A stretch of DNA of 64,000 nt from Clostridia bacterium. Its GTDB lineage: Bacteria; Bacillota; Clostridia; UBA1381; UBA9506. The stretch is from NCBI GenBank assembly GCA_017416855.1, contig JAFQAZ010000018.1:18953-82952 (forward strand), in the 5' to 3' direction. The notes under the pieces are model-generated. The model had not been told where the DNA came from, did not search any database, and was given only the letters and a program-made list of their open reading frames with translations. Position numbers and translations under genes: made by a program. Positions 27,980-37,245 of this stretch are shown here, piece after piece (position 1 is the first letter of the stretch; each line of letters starts with the position of its first letter).

Positions 27980-28861
27980 ATGAAACATACAAAGGGTGAA
28001 AAGGTTTTTCAGGTCTTTAATATAATCATTATGTTGCTTGTCTGTTGTTTGATGGTTTATCCATACCTCAATCAGGTGGCGATTTCCTTTAACGAAGGAA
28101 TTGATGCCATGAAAGGCGGCATTGGTATTTTCCCAAGAGAATTTACATGGGCAAACTATAAGGCAATTTTTTCAACGAAAAGCATGTATACCGGTGCGGT
28201 GGTTTCTGTTTCTATAACGGTTTTGCACACACTGCTTTGTTTGGTTGTGCTTTTTGCGTCAGCATATGGTATCACTCGTCGCGGGTTACCATATCGTCGG
28301 GGGCTTACACTTTTTCTTATGCTACCGTGCTATGTAAGTGCCGGCGTTGTGCCAACGTATATTATTTACAGATACTTGGGCTTAATTAACAGCTATTGGA
28401 TTTACATTCTTCCGGGATGCTTTTCTTTTTACAATATGGTTATTTTACGTTCGTTTTTACAGGAACTGCCGGCAAGCATTGAGGAATCTGCAAAGCTGGA
28501 CGGTGCAAATGATATACAGATTATGTATAAAATCGCGCTGCCGCTTTCAAAGCCAGTATTGGCAACGATTACCCTTTGGGTGGCTGTGGGAAGATGGAAT
28601 AACTGGACAGATGCAATGATGTACATAACAGACAGAAAGCTTTTTCCCCTTTCATATATTATGATGCAGCTTATTAAAGAAAGCTCTCTTGCACAACAAA
28701 TGGCAGATGATTCCGGTATGATCACTTCGGTAGCTAAGCCTACGCCTGATACTATTAAGGCAGCAACGTTGGTTGTAACCACATTACCGATTATTATGGT
28801 ATACCCGTTTTTACAAAAGTATTTTATCAAGGGTGTAACCCTTGGTGCAGTTAAAGGATAA
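27980..28861 (+). CDS. ABC sugar importer permease, YtcP/LplC type
   Basis: The 293-residue protein has six likely membrane spans and the EAA loop EESAKLDGANDIQIMYKIALP at about residue 170. The start follows ATAGGAGAG. It forms the second half of the transmembrane pore with the LplB-type protein encoded 43 bp upstream. The conserved C-terminal ending YFIKGVTLGAVKG is typical of this group. The solute-binding lipoprotein is encoded 28 bp downstream. Confidence 0.9.
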   Translation: MKHTKGEKVFQVFNIIIMLLVCCLMVYPYLNQVAISFNEGIDAMKGGIGIFPREFTWANYKAIFSTKSMYTGAVVSVSITVLHTLLCLVVLFASAYGITRRGLPYRRGLTLFLMLPCYVSAGVVPTYIIYRYLGLINSYWIYILPGCFSFYNMVILRSFLQELPASIEESAKLDGANDIQIMYKIALPLSKPVLATITLWVAVGRWNNWTDAMMYITDRKLFPLSYIMMQLIKESSLAQQMADDSGMITSVAKPTPDTIKAATLVVTTLPIIMVYPFLQKYFIKGVTLGAVKG

Positions 28862-28889
28862 TTAAAATTTAAGGTTAAAAAGGAGCTGT

Positions 28890-30692
28890 ATGAAAATGAA
28901 AAAAATGATGTCTATGGTAGCTGTTTTATTGTCAGTAATTATGTTAGCATCGTGTTCAGGATCAAACGAAGCATCGAAAACAGAAAAAAACATAAACCTT
29001 ACCGTTTGGAACACTCAGGGCGTGGAGTATATCTATAAGGATATGAGTGAGAATATTCCTGAAGAATGGCTATTTGAAAGAACCGGTGTTAAAGTAGAAA
29101 ATATTTACGGAAACGATGGTGGACAGTGGGATAGCAAGCTGACCAAGCTTGTTGCCGGGGATAATCTGCCGGATATTGTTTGGTGTCAGAGTGGCCAAGG
29201 CCCCTCTCACTTTAACAGATTAGACCAGTTGGGTAAAGTAAGTCTTTTAGACGAGGAAATGCTGAAACAATATGCCCCGAATATCTGGGGAAAAACCCCC
29301 TCTTTTATCTGGGAACAGTTTAAAAACGCCGATGGAAAAATTATAGGTATTCCCTACCAGATTAATTATTCATACATAGATGAAATTTATCCTGATTATA
29401 CAGAAGAGGAAAAGAGCGTTCTTTTAAATTCCAAGGTTGTTCCGGCAGCAAGATTAAAAACAAATCTCTCTATCAGAGATGATGTTTTAAAACAAATTTA
29501 TCCGGAAGCCAAAAGCTATGATGAGTTGGTTGCTTTGTTAGAGGAAACCGGCAAGCCCATTGGCGATGCCGTTGTAGATACTCCTATTGATACAACGGAA
29601 GAATTTATAGAATTTATGTATAAAATTCGTGATTTAAACATCGAAGAAAACGGCAAAAAAGTATATGCCTTTGGATATGCCGGTGATGGCAATGATAACT
29701 GGGAAGCACTGGTTTATCTGGGCAATATGATGTATGGAAGCGGCGGTCATGAATACACTGGCCACTGGAATACAAAAACAAAAGAAGTAGAAATTCCTCT
29801 GGCAACAGACCACGTTCGTCAAATGGCAAAAACCCAGAACCAAATGATTTTAGATAAGGTTATTGATCCTGAGAGTTTAGCCCATACCGGCGCTCAGTTT
29901 AAGGCTAAGGTTTTGCAGGGCAGATATGTTATTTGTTCAGCCACGAGAGCGGGCGATTATAATACGATTAACACGCAACTTAAAGAAGAGGGATATAACT
30001 TCAGTTACAGACCGTTATATATCGACATTCCGGCTCCGGAAGGCTATGCTCCTACACAGGTGGTAACGCCTTTTGCTTCTGCATTTACCATGTTAGACAG
30101 CTTATCAGAAGAGGAAGTCATTCGTGTTTTGCAATGGGCTGATTTACAGTATACAGAGGAATATCTGGAAGTGATGAACTGGGGCAGACCGGAAGATGAG
30201 CTTTATACAGTACAGGAGGATGGCACACGTCTGTTTAAAGATGATGCCTTTAATCAATATTTTATTAAAGGTGATTCCTCAGCACTTGATGCATCAAATT
30301 CAAAAGGTCTTGGCAATATGGCAGGCAGACTGTGTATTACTCCTATGGTTTACAGCAAGTGGACACCGAATGTATACAATAAGGATGTTTCTTACGCACC
30401 AACTTCAAACTCAGGCTTTAAGTTTGATGCAGAAAGTCCTTATGTTACTTGCGTTGAAACGGTTCCGCCTTCTACAGTTCGTGCAGCAGAATTCGCAGAT
30501 ATTGAAGAGGTTATTGAATTTTGGGCGAAGCGTGAAGAGTGGGAGATTGCCATTAAAAAAGCAATTGCTGCTGCCGAAGGTGAGTTTGACAATAAATGGA
30601 ATGAAATGCTTGATGTTGTTAATAACATTGTAGATGTTGATGTTATGGAACAAAAAATGAACGAAATCGCAAAAGAGTATATCACAGAATAA
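28890..30692 (+). CDS. Solute-binding lipoprotein of the sugar importer, LplA/YtcQ type
   Basis: The 600-residue protein has a lipoprotein signal peptide with the lipobox LASC (Cys about 22), so it is tethered outside the membrane. Starts at 28890 and 28896 are both possible after AAGGAG; the first is given. Its size is larger than common 400-residue binding proteins and fits the LplA group, which captures oligosaccharides. Characteristic stretches are LTVWNTQGVE, KLTKLVAGDNLPDIV and EFIEFMYKIRDLN. Two permease genes precede it and a strong hairpin follows, which may protect the transcript 3' end. Confidence 0.88.
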   Translation: MKMKKMMSMVAVLLSVIMLASCSGSNEASKTEKNINLTVWNTQGVEYIYKDMSENIPEEWLFERTGVKVENIYGNDGGQWDSKLTKLVAGDNLPDIVWCQSGQGPSHFNRLDQLGKVSLLDEEMLKQYAPNIWGKTPSFIWEQFKNADGKIIGIPYQINYSYIDEIYPDYTEEEKSVLLNSKVVPAARLKTNLSIRDDVLKQIYPEAKSYDELVALLEETGKPIGDAVVDTPIDTTEEFIEFMYKIRDLNIEENGKKVYAFGYAGDGNDNWEALVYLGNMMYGSGGHEYTGHWNTKTKEVEIPLATDHVRQMAKTQNQMILDKVIDPESLAHTGAQFKAKVLQGRYVICSATRAGDYNTINTQLKEEGYNFSYRPLYIDIPAPEGYAPTQVVTPFASAFTMLDSLSEEEVIRVLQWADLQYTEEYLEVMNWGRPEDELYTVQEDGTRLFKDDAFNQYFIKGDSSALDASNSKGLGNMAGRLCITPMVYSKWTPNVYNKDVSYAPTSNSGFKFDAESPYVTCVETVPPSTVRAAEFADIEEVIEFWAKREEWEIAIKKAIAAAEGEFDNKWNEMLDVVNNIVDVDVMEQKMNEIAKEYITE

Positions 30693-30731
30693 TTCTGTGT
30701 TTGCTTAAGTGCTTTAAAAAAGAAAATGAAA

Positions 30732-30770
30732 TACCTCGTTGCTTTTGCATAAAGCGAAAGCAACGGGGTA
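30732..30770 (+). promoter_or_regulatory. Long hairpin after the binding-protein gene
   Basis: TACCTCGTTGCTTTTGC (30732-30748) pairs with the segment 30754-30770 over 17 bp with two G-T pairs around the loop ATAAA. No run of T follows, so it is not a standard terminator. A likely role is stabilising the upstream mRNA end or partial attenuation before the oxidoreductase genes. Confidence 0.6.
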
Positions 30771-30793
30771 TAAAATACATAGGAGATTTTAGT

Positions 30794-31900
30794 ATGAAAA
30801 AGATACGATTTGGTATTATAGGGGTTGGTGTCATCGGTAACGTACATGCAAGTTACCTTGCGCCCGGTGATGTAGAAAATGCAGAGCTTACAGCAGTATG
30901 CGATATTGAAGTGAGCCAGCTTGAAAAGTTTAGAGAAACATACGGTGCTGACATTAAGCACTATACTGATTATAAAGACATGATTGCTTCTGGAGAGGTT
31001 GATGCGGTTATCATTTCCACTCCGCATTATGATCATCCTTCTATTGCCATTGATTGTTTTAAAGCAGGTTTACATGTTTTGTGCGAAAAACCTGCCGGTG
31101 TATATTCAAAAGCAGTTTTAGAGATGAATGAAGCCGCCAAAAACAGCAATAAGGTTTTTTCGGTTATGTTTTGTTTAAGAACCAATCCATGTTTTGTTAA
31201 GATAAAGGAATTAATAGATGAAGGCGAGTTAGGAACGCTTAAACGTATCAACTGGATTGCAACAGATTGGTACAGACCCCAGGGTTATCACAATTCTTCA
31301 TCATGGCGCTCATCGTGGAAGGGCGAAGGCGGCGGCGTGATTATTAATCAGTGCCCTCACAATCTAGATTTATGGCAGTGGATGTTTGGCATGCCTCAGG
31401 AGATTACTGCTTTTGCTGATTTTGGAAAGTATTATGACATTGAGGTTGAGGATGACGTAACCGTATATATGCGTTATGAAAATGGTGTAACTGGCGTATT
31501 TGTTGCATCAACGGGGGAAGCTCCGGGCTCTAACAGGCTGGAGGTTGCAGGAACGAGAGGCCAGTTGATTTTAGAAAACAATGTTTTAACCTTTAAACGT
31601 AACAGAGTTGATGAGCGGGAATTTAACGAGAACTTTAAAGGCCCGGGTATGGCAACACCGGAGCATTGGGAGTGCAAAATTCCCTGTGGAGCACTTGTAA
31701 CGCCTCACAAAAATATAACGCAGAATTTTGTTAATGCAATTTTAAAATCTGAGCCTTTAATTGTACCGGGTGAAGAAGGCATCAACGAAATGAATCTATC
31801 AAATGCAATTCACATGTCAGCATGGAAACACGAAACGGTTAAACTTCCGGTTGACCCGGACGAATATTACCAATTGCTAATGGAAAAAATAAATGAATAA
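30794..31900 (+). CDS. Gfo/Idh/MocA-family sugar oxidoreductase 1
   Basis: ATG 30794 follows ATAGGAG; the open frame upstream (to 30701) covers the hairpin and is rejected. The 368-residue protein has the NAD(P) motif GVGVIG and the catalytic-type LCEKPAG at about residue 100. The C-terminal substrate domain shows SWKGEGGGVIINQCPHNLDLWQW, with the catalytic-site His of the family (H in CPHNLD). Such enzymes oxidise or epimerise sugars at one carbon and often handle released monosaccharides. It is paired with another member 21 bp downstream. The substrate is unknown. Confidence 0.88.
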   Translation: MKKIRFGIIGVGVIGNVHASYLAPGDVENAELTAVCDIEVSQLEKFRETYGADIKHYTDYKDMIASGEVDAVIISTPHYDHPSIAIDCFKAGLHVLCEKPAGVYSKAVLEMNEAAKNSNKVFSVMFCLRTNPCFVKIKELIDEGELGTLKRINWIATDWYRPQGYHNSSSWRSSWKGEGGGVIINQCPHNLDLWQWMFGMPQEITAFADFGKYYDIEVEDDVTVYMRYENGVTGVFVASTGEAPGSNRLEVAGTRGQLILENNVLTFKRNRVDEREFNENFKGPGMATPEHWECKIPCGALVTPHKNITQNFVNAILKSEPLIVPGEEGINEMNLSNAIHMSAWKHETVKLPVDPDEYYQLLMEKINE

Positions 31901-31921
31901 TGTTTAAAGCGAGGAATGAAG

Positions 31922-32917
31922 ATGTTTAGATTGGGAATTGCCGGTTTCAGACACGGTCATATTTATTCACTTTATGATACTGCACAAAAAAATGAGCGTA
32001 TAGAAACAGTAGCCTTTTGGGAAGAAAATGCCGAGGCCGCTTTAGGTGCGGAAAAAAGCCGTAATATTGTTTTTACCCATAATAGTTATCAGGATATGCT
32101 TAAAGATCCGGATATAGATATTATTGGTATAGGAAATTATTATGGTGCAAGAGGCAGTATGGCAATTGAGGCTTTAAAAGCAGGAAAGCATGTTATTGCA
32201 GATAAACCTTTATGTACCTCTTTAGAGGAACTTGATGAAATTAAAAAGATAAGTGAAGAGAAAGGGTTAAGCGTAGGCCTGATGCTGGACCTGAGACATC
32301 ACAAAAATGTTCTGGCAGCTAAAAAAGTTATTGCTGATGGAACGTTAGGAGAGATACATAACATTCAGTTTGGCGGACAGCATCCTTTACTGTATGGGGA
32401 AAGACCTTCGTGGTATTTTGAAAAGGGAAAACACGGTGGTGTCATTAATGATATTGCTATTCATGGTGTTGATCTTATTTCCTATCTGACAGGCTATTAT
32501 GTTGATAAAATAATTGGAGCCCGCACCTGGAATGCTTATGCAACAGAAGAATCTGATTTTAAGGATTGCGGACAATTTATGCTTTCGCTTTCAAATGGTG
32601 CCGGTGTCATTGCAGATATTTCCTATAGTGTTCCAAACAGTATTGGGTTTAACATCCCTTATTATTGGGAATTTAAAATTTGGGGCAGCCATGGTATGCT
32701 TGCTTTTAGTGCAAATGCTGATGGGGTTAAGTTATATTTAGATGGTGAAAAAGAGGTATTGAACATTCCTGCAATTGAGCCGAAAGATAACTACCTTGAT
32801 GCATTTTTAGATGAAATTGAGGGGAAAAAATCCTCCTTAATCAGCAGCGAGGAAATATTTAATTCTTCTAAAACAACACTTTTAATTCAAAAGTGTGCCG
32901 ATGAATCTATTGGGTAA
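31922..32917 (+). CDS. Gfo/Idh/MocA-family oxidoreductase 2
   Basis: The start ATG 31922 is six bases after GCGAGGA; ATG 31916 overlaps that site. The ~331-residue protein keeps the family architecture (SMAIEALKAGKHVIADKPLC at about residue 80, HGGVINDIAIHGVDLISYL at about 170), but the classical GxGxxG is changed to GIAGFRHGH and the EKP motif to DKP. It may be a divergent dehydrogenase or isomerase. It sits between oxidoreductase 1 and the two-component genes. Confidence 0.82.
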   Translation: MFRLGIAGFRHGHIYSLYDTAQKNERIETVAFWEENAEAALGAEKSRNIVFTHNSYQDMLKDPDIDIIGIGNYYGARGSMAIEALKAGKHVIADKPLCTSLEELDEIKKISEEKGLSVGLMLDLRHHKNVLAAKKVIADGTLGEIHNIQFGGQHPLLYGERPSWYFEKGKHGGVINDIAIHGVDLISYLTGYYVDKIIGARTWNAYATEESDFKDCGQFMLSLSNGAGVIADISYSVPNSIGFNIPYYWEFKIWGSHGMLAFSANADGVKLYLDGEKEVLNIPAIEPKDNYLDAFLDEIEGKKSSLISSEEIFNSSKTTLLIQKCADESIG

Positions 32918-32961
32918 ATATGGTTTGAAGTGCTACTAAACTTTTGTGGCAGGTGAGATAG

Positions 32962-34524
32962 ATGAAATATAAGCTTTTGATTGTTGATGATAATTATATG
33001 CAGATACAAACATTGCTTACTTACATTGAAAAAGGGATGAATGGGGAGTTTGAAATTAAAACTGCCCGGAATGGCAGAGCAGGGCTTGAATGTTTTCAAG
33101 CCTTTTTGCCTCATATCGTCATTACTGATGTTGTCATGCCGGTAATGGACGGATTGGAAATGGTAAAGGAAATACGAAAAATTAACAATGATGCTAAATT
33201 TATTTTTATAAGCTGTTATGAAGAATTTGAGATTTTAAAAAAAGTTATGGAAAGCAATGCGGTATCATATATCTTAAAACCAATTCGTGCCGAGAGCTTA
33301 TATGAATCCATTGAAAAATCCATAGCAGAAATTGAAACAGAGAGAAAATACGGTGAACTTGACACGCTTCTTTCTGATAGCTTAGAATTATATAGAGAGA
33401 ATTTCTTTAACAGACTTTTATATGCTCAGCATTGGGAAGAGGATGATTTTGAAAAATCAATTGCCGTTCTTGAATACGATCAATATAATTCTTTTTTGAT
33501 TGTAAAAATTGATGTTATGTGTACACGCCGTATTGACATATATAATATTTTTAATCTTACTAAAAAAACATTACTTTCGGGGCTCGACGGAACGGTTGTA
33601 GTTAAAAATGAAACAAGTATGTTTGCTATGTTCATGGGAAAAAACTGCACACAGGAACAGTTCAAAAAGAAAATCTATGAGTCCTTGGAGTTATATAGGG
33701 GAAGAGTGCATTCTGAATTTAAAGTAATGCTGAATATAGGCTTATCTGAGGTTCATGCAACACTTAAAGAAGCGGTGGTTATGATTGAGGAAGCAACCAA
33801 TGCCCTTGAAAACAACCTTTCCTTTGATAAAGGTGGCGTGCATATTTATAACGAGTTACTTTATGAAAATCCGAAATATAATGTTCAGGAAATAAAAGAA
33901 ATGCTTGAGCATTTGATCTATAGTGATGAATCTGATAAAACAGAAAGATTTATCAATAAATTTTACGAAAATATTGATGCAGAAAACATTTATGTGAGTA
34001 AAACATTTTGTACTACTGTTTTAGTTTTGCTTCAGCTTGTTCTTCACGAAAATAATTTGTTTGACAGCCAGATAATTTCTGTTTTTTCTGAGTTTTGGTC
34101 TAAAATTAATGATTTGAAAAACTATGAAGAAGTATGGAATTGCTTTAAAGAAATACTCCTGCAGATTTTATCTACTGCACTGACAAGGAATGAACAGCGC
34201 TATGAAGGTTTGATTGCAGATATTGACAAAATTATTGAAAAGGATTATAAACACATAAAAAATGTTCAGGATATCTGTTCAAGACTTTTTGTTTCAGCGA
34301 GCTACGCAAGAAAAATATACAAACAGCATACAGGCATAACCATTTACGAGAAATTGTTTATAACAAAAATGGAAAAAGCAAAAAGCCTGTTGGCTGAAAA
34401 GATTTCAGTACAAAATGTGGCGACCTTAGTAGGGTATAAAAGCAAAACAGCGTTTTTGGAAGCTTTTAAAAGATATACAGAGTCAGTGCCGATGGATTAT
34501 AACGATATAATCGAGGAGGATTGA
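32962..34524 (+). CDS. Response regulator with AraC-type DNA-binding domain, YesN type
   Basis: The 520-residue protein has an N-terminal receiver domain: LLIVDDNYMQ acidic pocket, phosphoacceptor Asp in VITDVVMPVMDG (about residue 54), and Lys in YILKPIRAES. A middle region of about 260 residues follows. The C-terminal AraC-type double helix-turn-helix (~420-517) includes DICSRLFVSASYARKIYKQHTG and VATLVGYKSKTAFLEAFKRY. Known YesN-like regulators activate nearby polysaccharide-use genes after phosphorylation by YesM-like kinases, and the next gene encodes such a kinase seven bases downstream. It likely controls this locus. Confidence 0.9.
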   Translation: MKYKLLIVDDNYMQIQTLLTYIEKGMNGEFEIKTARNGRAGLECFQAFLPHIVITDVVMPVMDGLEMVKEIRKINNDAKFIFISCYEEFEILKKVMESNAVSYILKPIRAESLYESIEKSIAEIETERKYGELDTLLSDSLELYRENFFNRLLYAQHWEEDDFEKSIAVLEYDQYNSFLIVKIDVMCTRRIDIYNIFNLTKKTLLSGLDGTVVVKNETSMFAMFMGKNCTQEQFKKKIYESLELYRGRVHSEFKVMLNIGLSEVHATLKEAVVMIEEATNALENNLSFDKGGVHIYNELLYENPKYNVQEIKEMLEHLIYSDESDKTERFINKFYENIDAENIYVSKTFCTTVLVLLQLVLHENNLFDSQIISVFSEFWSKINDLKNYEEVWNCFKEILLQILSTALTRNEQRYEGLIADIDKIIEKDYKHIKNVQDICSRLFVSASYARKIYKQHTGITIYEKLFITKMEKAKSLLAEKISVQNVATLVGYKSKTAFLEAFKRYTESVPMDYNDIIEED

Positions 34525-34531
34525 ATACGGT

Positions 34532-36118
34532 ATGCCGACTGAGAGTATTTTTACTACCATATTAAGAAGAGTGCTGTGGACAACCCTGGTGCCGCTGGGG
34601 TTTTTAATTCTGGTTATATCATTTTCGATATGTTACTTTGTGAAAAATGATGAGAATGTAAGAGTAGAAAAAGAAACGGAACAGTATGTTTTGATTGCAA
34701 AAGAGAGGATTGACGAGTCTTTATCTGTTGTTGAATCTATTCAGAGCTATTCATATATTTTAAATAATCTTCAAAATCAATTCGAAAACGCCTATGAAGT
34801 TTTTGATTTTGTTAGTCAAACAAATACTTATATGGATAATATAACGGGGACATTGGACGATGCTACTATTACAATTTATTATACAAATGATTCTTTATAT
34901 GATAGCAAATACTTTTCATCGAGCAAGGAATTTGAACAATATGAAGAGATTTTAGAAAAAATTAATGTTGAAGAGAAAAATTTTATCTGGGAAAATGGGC
35001 TGCACGAAGATAAAGAGGGCAATAAGCAGGTAGTTTTTTACAAAAAATTTCCCTTATCTTCCTGTGATGTTTTAGAATGTGTTATCAACTTACCTCAAAC
35101 AAGCGACGATATACATATTTTGGATGCGAATGATGTGATTTCAAATGAAGAACAGTATATTGTCAGAAGCATAAACGAGAATATTAAAGCATGCGGGATT
35201 ATTAATCATCAAGAGCTGTATTTTAAATATATGATTATTGTAATCTTAGCGTTAGTGTGCATGCTCGCCTTGTTTATTCTCATTTATTTTGTAGCTTTTC
35301 GTGTTTTAAAAAAGACGACCTATAACATTACTAATTTTATTGAGCATTTAGACGTAAACAGTTTAAGCGAACTGGATGTAATTGCAAAAGAGCAGGAGAA
35401 TATTGTTTCTAAGGAATTATTTACTGTGAGCAAAACGATTTCGATGTTGTGTGATGAGGTTAAAAACATTGAAAATGTGAAGAAAAACATTGAAATAGAG
35501 TTAGAGCAAAGAAAAATCAGCTATCATACAGTTTATAATGCACTTTCGGCAATTAGAATCAAGTCGTACGAAAATGGAGAAAAAGAAATTACAGAAATTG
35601 TAGACGGTTTGGTGGAATACTACAGAATGGTTTTAAACAAGGGTGAAAATATGACCTTTCTGAGTGATGAAATTTTAATGCTGGAAAAGTATGCTCTTGT
35701 GAGTAGCCTATCAAATTATGAAGCGTATAACTTTAGTGCAGAAATACCCTTTGACCTGAAGTTTTGTCGTATTCCTCATATGATTATATTACCGTTTATA
35801 GAAAATTCGATCAATCACGGCCTTTCAGGTGTTGATTATGAGGGTGTCATTACGGTAAGGTGTCAAAAAGACAAAGAATATCTGCAAATTAAAGTTAGTG
35901 ATAATGGTGTGGGAATTCCCGACGAAAAACTTGAAAAATTAAATAATATTGAACTTTTTAGTATAGGATACGGCATTAAAAATGTGCATGCAAGGTTAAA
36001 GCTTTTATATGGTGAAGACAGCACCATTGTTTTTGAAAGTCAGGAAGGGAAGGGAACAACCGTTACCATTCGTTTTCGCGCTTTTGACGGAACCCAAGAC
36101 CAAATGGACATAGAGTAA
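34532..36118 (+). CDS. Sensor histidine kinase, YesM/LytS type
   Basis: The 528-residue membrane protein has a first span at ~14-37, an extracytoplasmic sensing region of about 200 residues, a second span at ~232-256, and a cytoplasmic kinase. The phosphoacceptor region reads KISYHTVYNALSAI, where the family usually has NPHFLYN, so the His is kept but Pro and Phe are not. The ATP-binding part shows LPFIENSINHG (N box), VSDNGVGIP and YGIKNVHARLKLLYG. It would sense an extracellular sugar or binding-protein complex and phosphorylate the preceding regulator. Confidence 0.88.
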   Translation: MPTESIFTTILRRVLWTTLVPLGFLILVISFSICYFVKNDENVRVEKETEQYVLIAKERIDESLSVVESIQSYSYILNNLQNQFENAYEVFDFVSQTNTYMDNITGTLDDATITIYYTNDSLYDSKYFSSSKEFEQYEEILEKINVEEKNFIWENGLHEDKEGNKQVVFYKKFPLSSCDVLECVINLPQTSDDIHILDANDVISNEEQYIVRSINENIKACGIINHQELYFKYMIIVILALVCMLALFILIYFVAFRVLKKTTYNITNFIEHLDVNSLSELDVIAKEQENIVSKELFTVSKTISMLCDEVKNIENVKKNIEIELEQRKISYHTVYNALSAIRIKSYENGEKEITEIVDGLVEYYRMVLNKGENMTFLSDEILMLEKYALVSSLSNYEAYNFSAEIPFDLKFCRIPHMIILPFIENSINHGLSGVDYEGVITVRCQKDKEYLQIKVSDNGVGIPDEKLEKLNNIELFSIGYGIKNVHARLKLLYGEDSTIVFESQEGKGTTVTIRFRAFDGTQDQMDIE

Positions 36119-36167
36119 ACATTATAATGATTGTATTCAATGAGCAGAAAAAAGGAGAGAAAAAATT

Positions 36168-37226
36168 ATGAAAGACTTAACAAATGTTGATAAGAACTTT
36201 AAACTTAAGACGGAGATTGATAAAAAAGATATTGTTTTTTATGATACATTAAATCCACCTTTTGAGATTAACGGTCTTATTTATGAAAATGGAAAATTTC
36301 GTAGAATGCCTGAAGAAGCAGCTAAGTCCGTTACTGAAAGTGTGCACATTCTTCATGCGCACACAGCGGGCGGAAGAGTCCGTTTTAAGACGAATAGCCC
36401 TTATATAGCCATTAATGCAGAAATGGGCTATCTTCACAAAATGTCACGTTTTGCTATGACAGGCTCCTTAGGGTTTGATATGTACATAAAATATGGCGAT
36501 GAGGAAAGATATTGCAAAACCTTTATACCGCCTTTTGCTATTGTTGACGGTTATACAAGCATAATTGAACTGGAAACAAAAGAAGATCGCGAGATTACCA
36601 TTAATTTTCCTTTATATAGTGAAGTCTGTAAATTATATATAGGCGTTTCTGAAGATGCATATATTGATGCTCCAAGCAAATTGACAATCAGCAAACCGAT
36701 TGTTTTTTACGGTTCTTCCATCACCCAGGGGTGCAGCGCATCAAGACCGGGTTGCAGTTATGAAAGTATTATCGCCAGAAGATTTAACTGTGATTATATT
36801 AATCTTGGCTTTTCAGGCAGTGCAGGTGCAGAAAAAGAAATTGCTGACTATATTAAAAAACTGGACATGTCAATGTTTGTGTATGATTATGACCATAACG
36901 CACCCTCCGTACAGTTTTTGATTGATACCCATGAGAGAATGTTTAACATTATTCGCGAAGAAAACCCGGATTTACCCATCGTTATGATGTCAAGACCTAA
37001 AATATATCTTAATCAGACGGAAAAGGAAAGACGTGAAGTTATCAGAACGACTTATGAAAAAGCGATTGCTAATGGTGATAAAAATGTCTATTTTATACCG
37101 GGCAATGAGCTTATGAAATATACAGACAATGGGGGAACGGTGGATAATGATCATCCTAATGATTTAGGCTTTGCTTCGATGGCAAAGGTTTTAGGGGATA
37201 CAATAGAAACAATCTTACATAAGTAA
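36168..37226 (+). CDS. SGNH-family esterase with N-terminal sandwich domain
   Basis: The 352-residue protein has an N-terminal beta-sandwich with a GFDMY motif (the GxDLY-type domain) followed by an SGNH hydrolase domain: FYGSSITQG with the nucleophile Ser (about 183), GFSGSAG, a likely Asn in DYDHNA, and DNDHPND with the catalytic Asp/His (about 329). No signal peptide is visible, so it would remove acyl groups from imported sugars. The start follows AAAGGAGAG. A deacetylase role on decorated oligosaccharides suits its place between the two-component genes and the rhamnosidase. Confidence 0.85.
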   Translation: MKDLTNVDKNFKLKTEIDKKDIVFYDTLNPPFEINGLIYENGKFRRMPEEAAKSVTESVHILHAHTAGGRVRFKTNSPYIAINAEMGYLHKMSRFAMTGSLGFDMYIKYGDEERYCKTFIPPFAIVDGYTSIIELETKEDREITINFPLYSEVCKLYIGVSEDAYIDAPSKLTISKPIVFYGSSITQGCSASRPGCSYESIIARRFNCDYINLGFSGSAGAEKEIADYIKKLDMSMFVYDYDHNAPSVQFLIDTHERMFNIIREENPDLPIVMMSRPKIYLNQTEKERREVIRTTYEKAIANGDKNVYFIPGNELMKYTDNGGTVDNDHPNDLGFASMAKVLGDTIETILHK

Positions 37227-37245
37227 GTTTTAGGGGATGTTTTAA

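Noticed and set aside
30440..31036. 198-codon open frame on the minus strand over the binding-protein and oxidoreductase genes
   Set aside because: Antisense of two firmly identified genes and spans the hairpin; no support as a gene.
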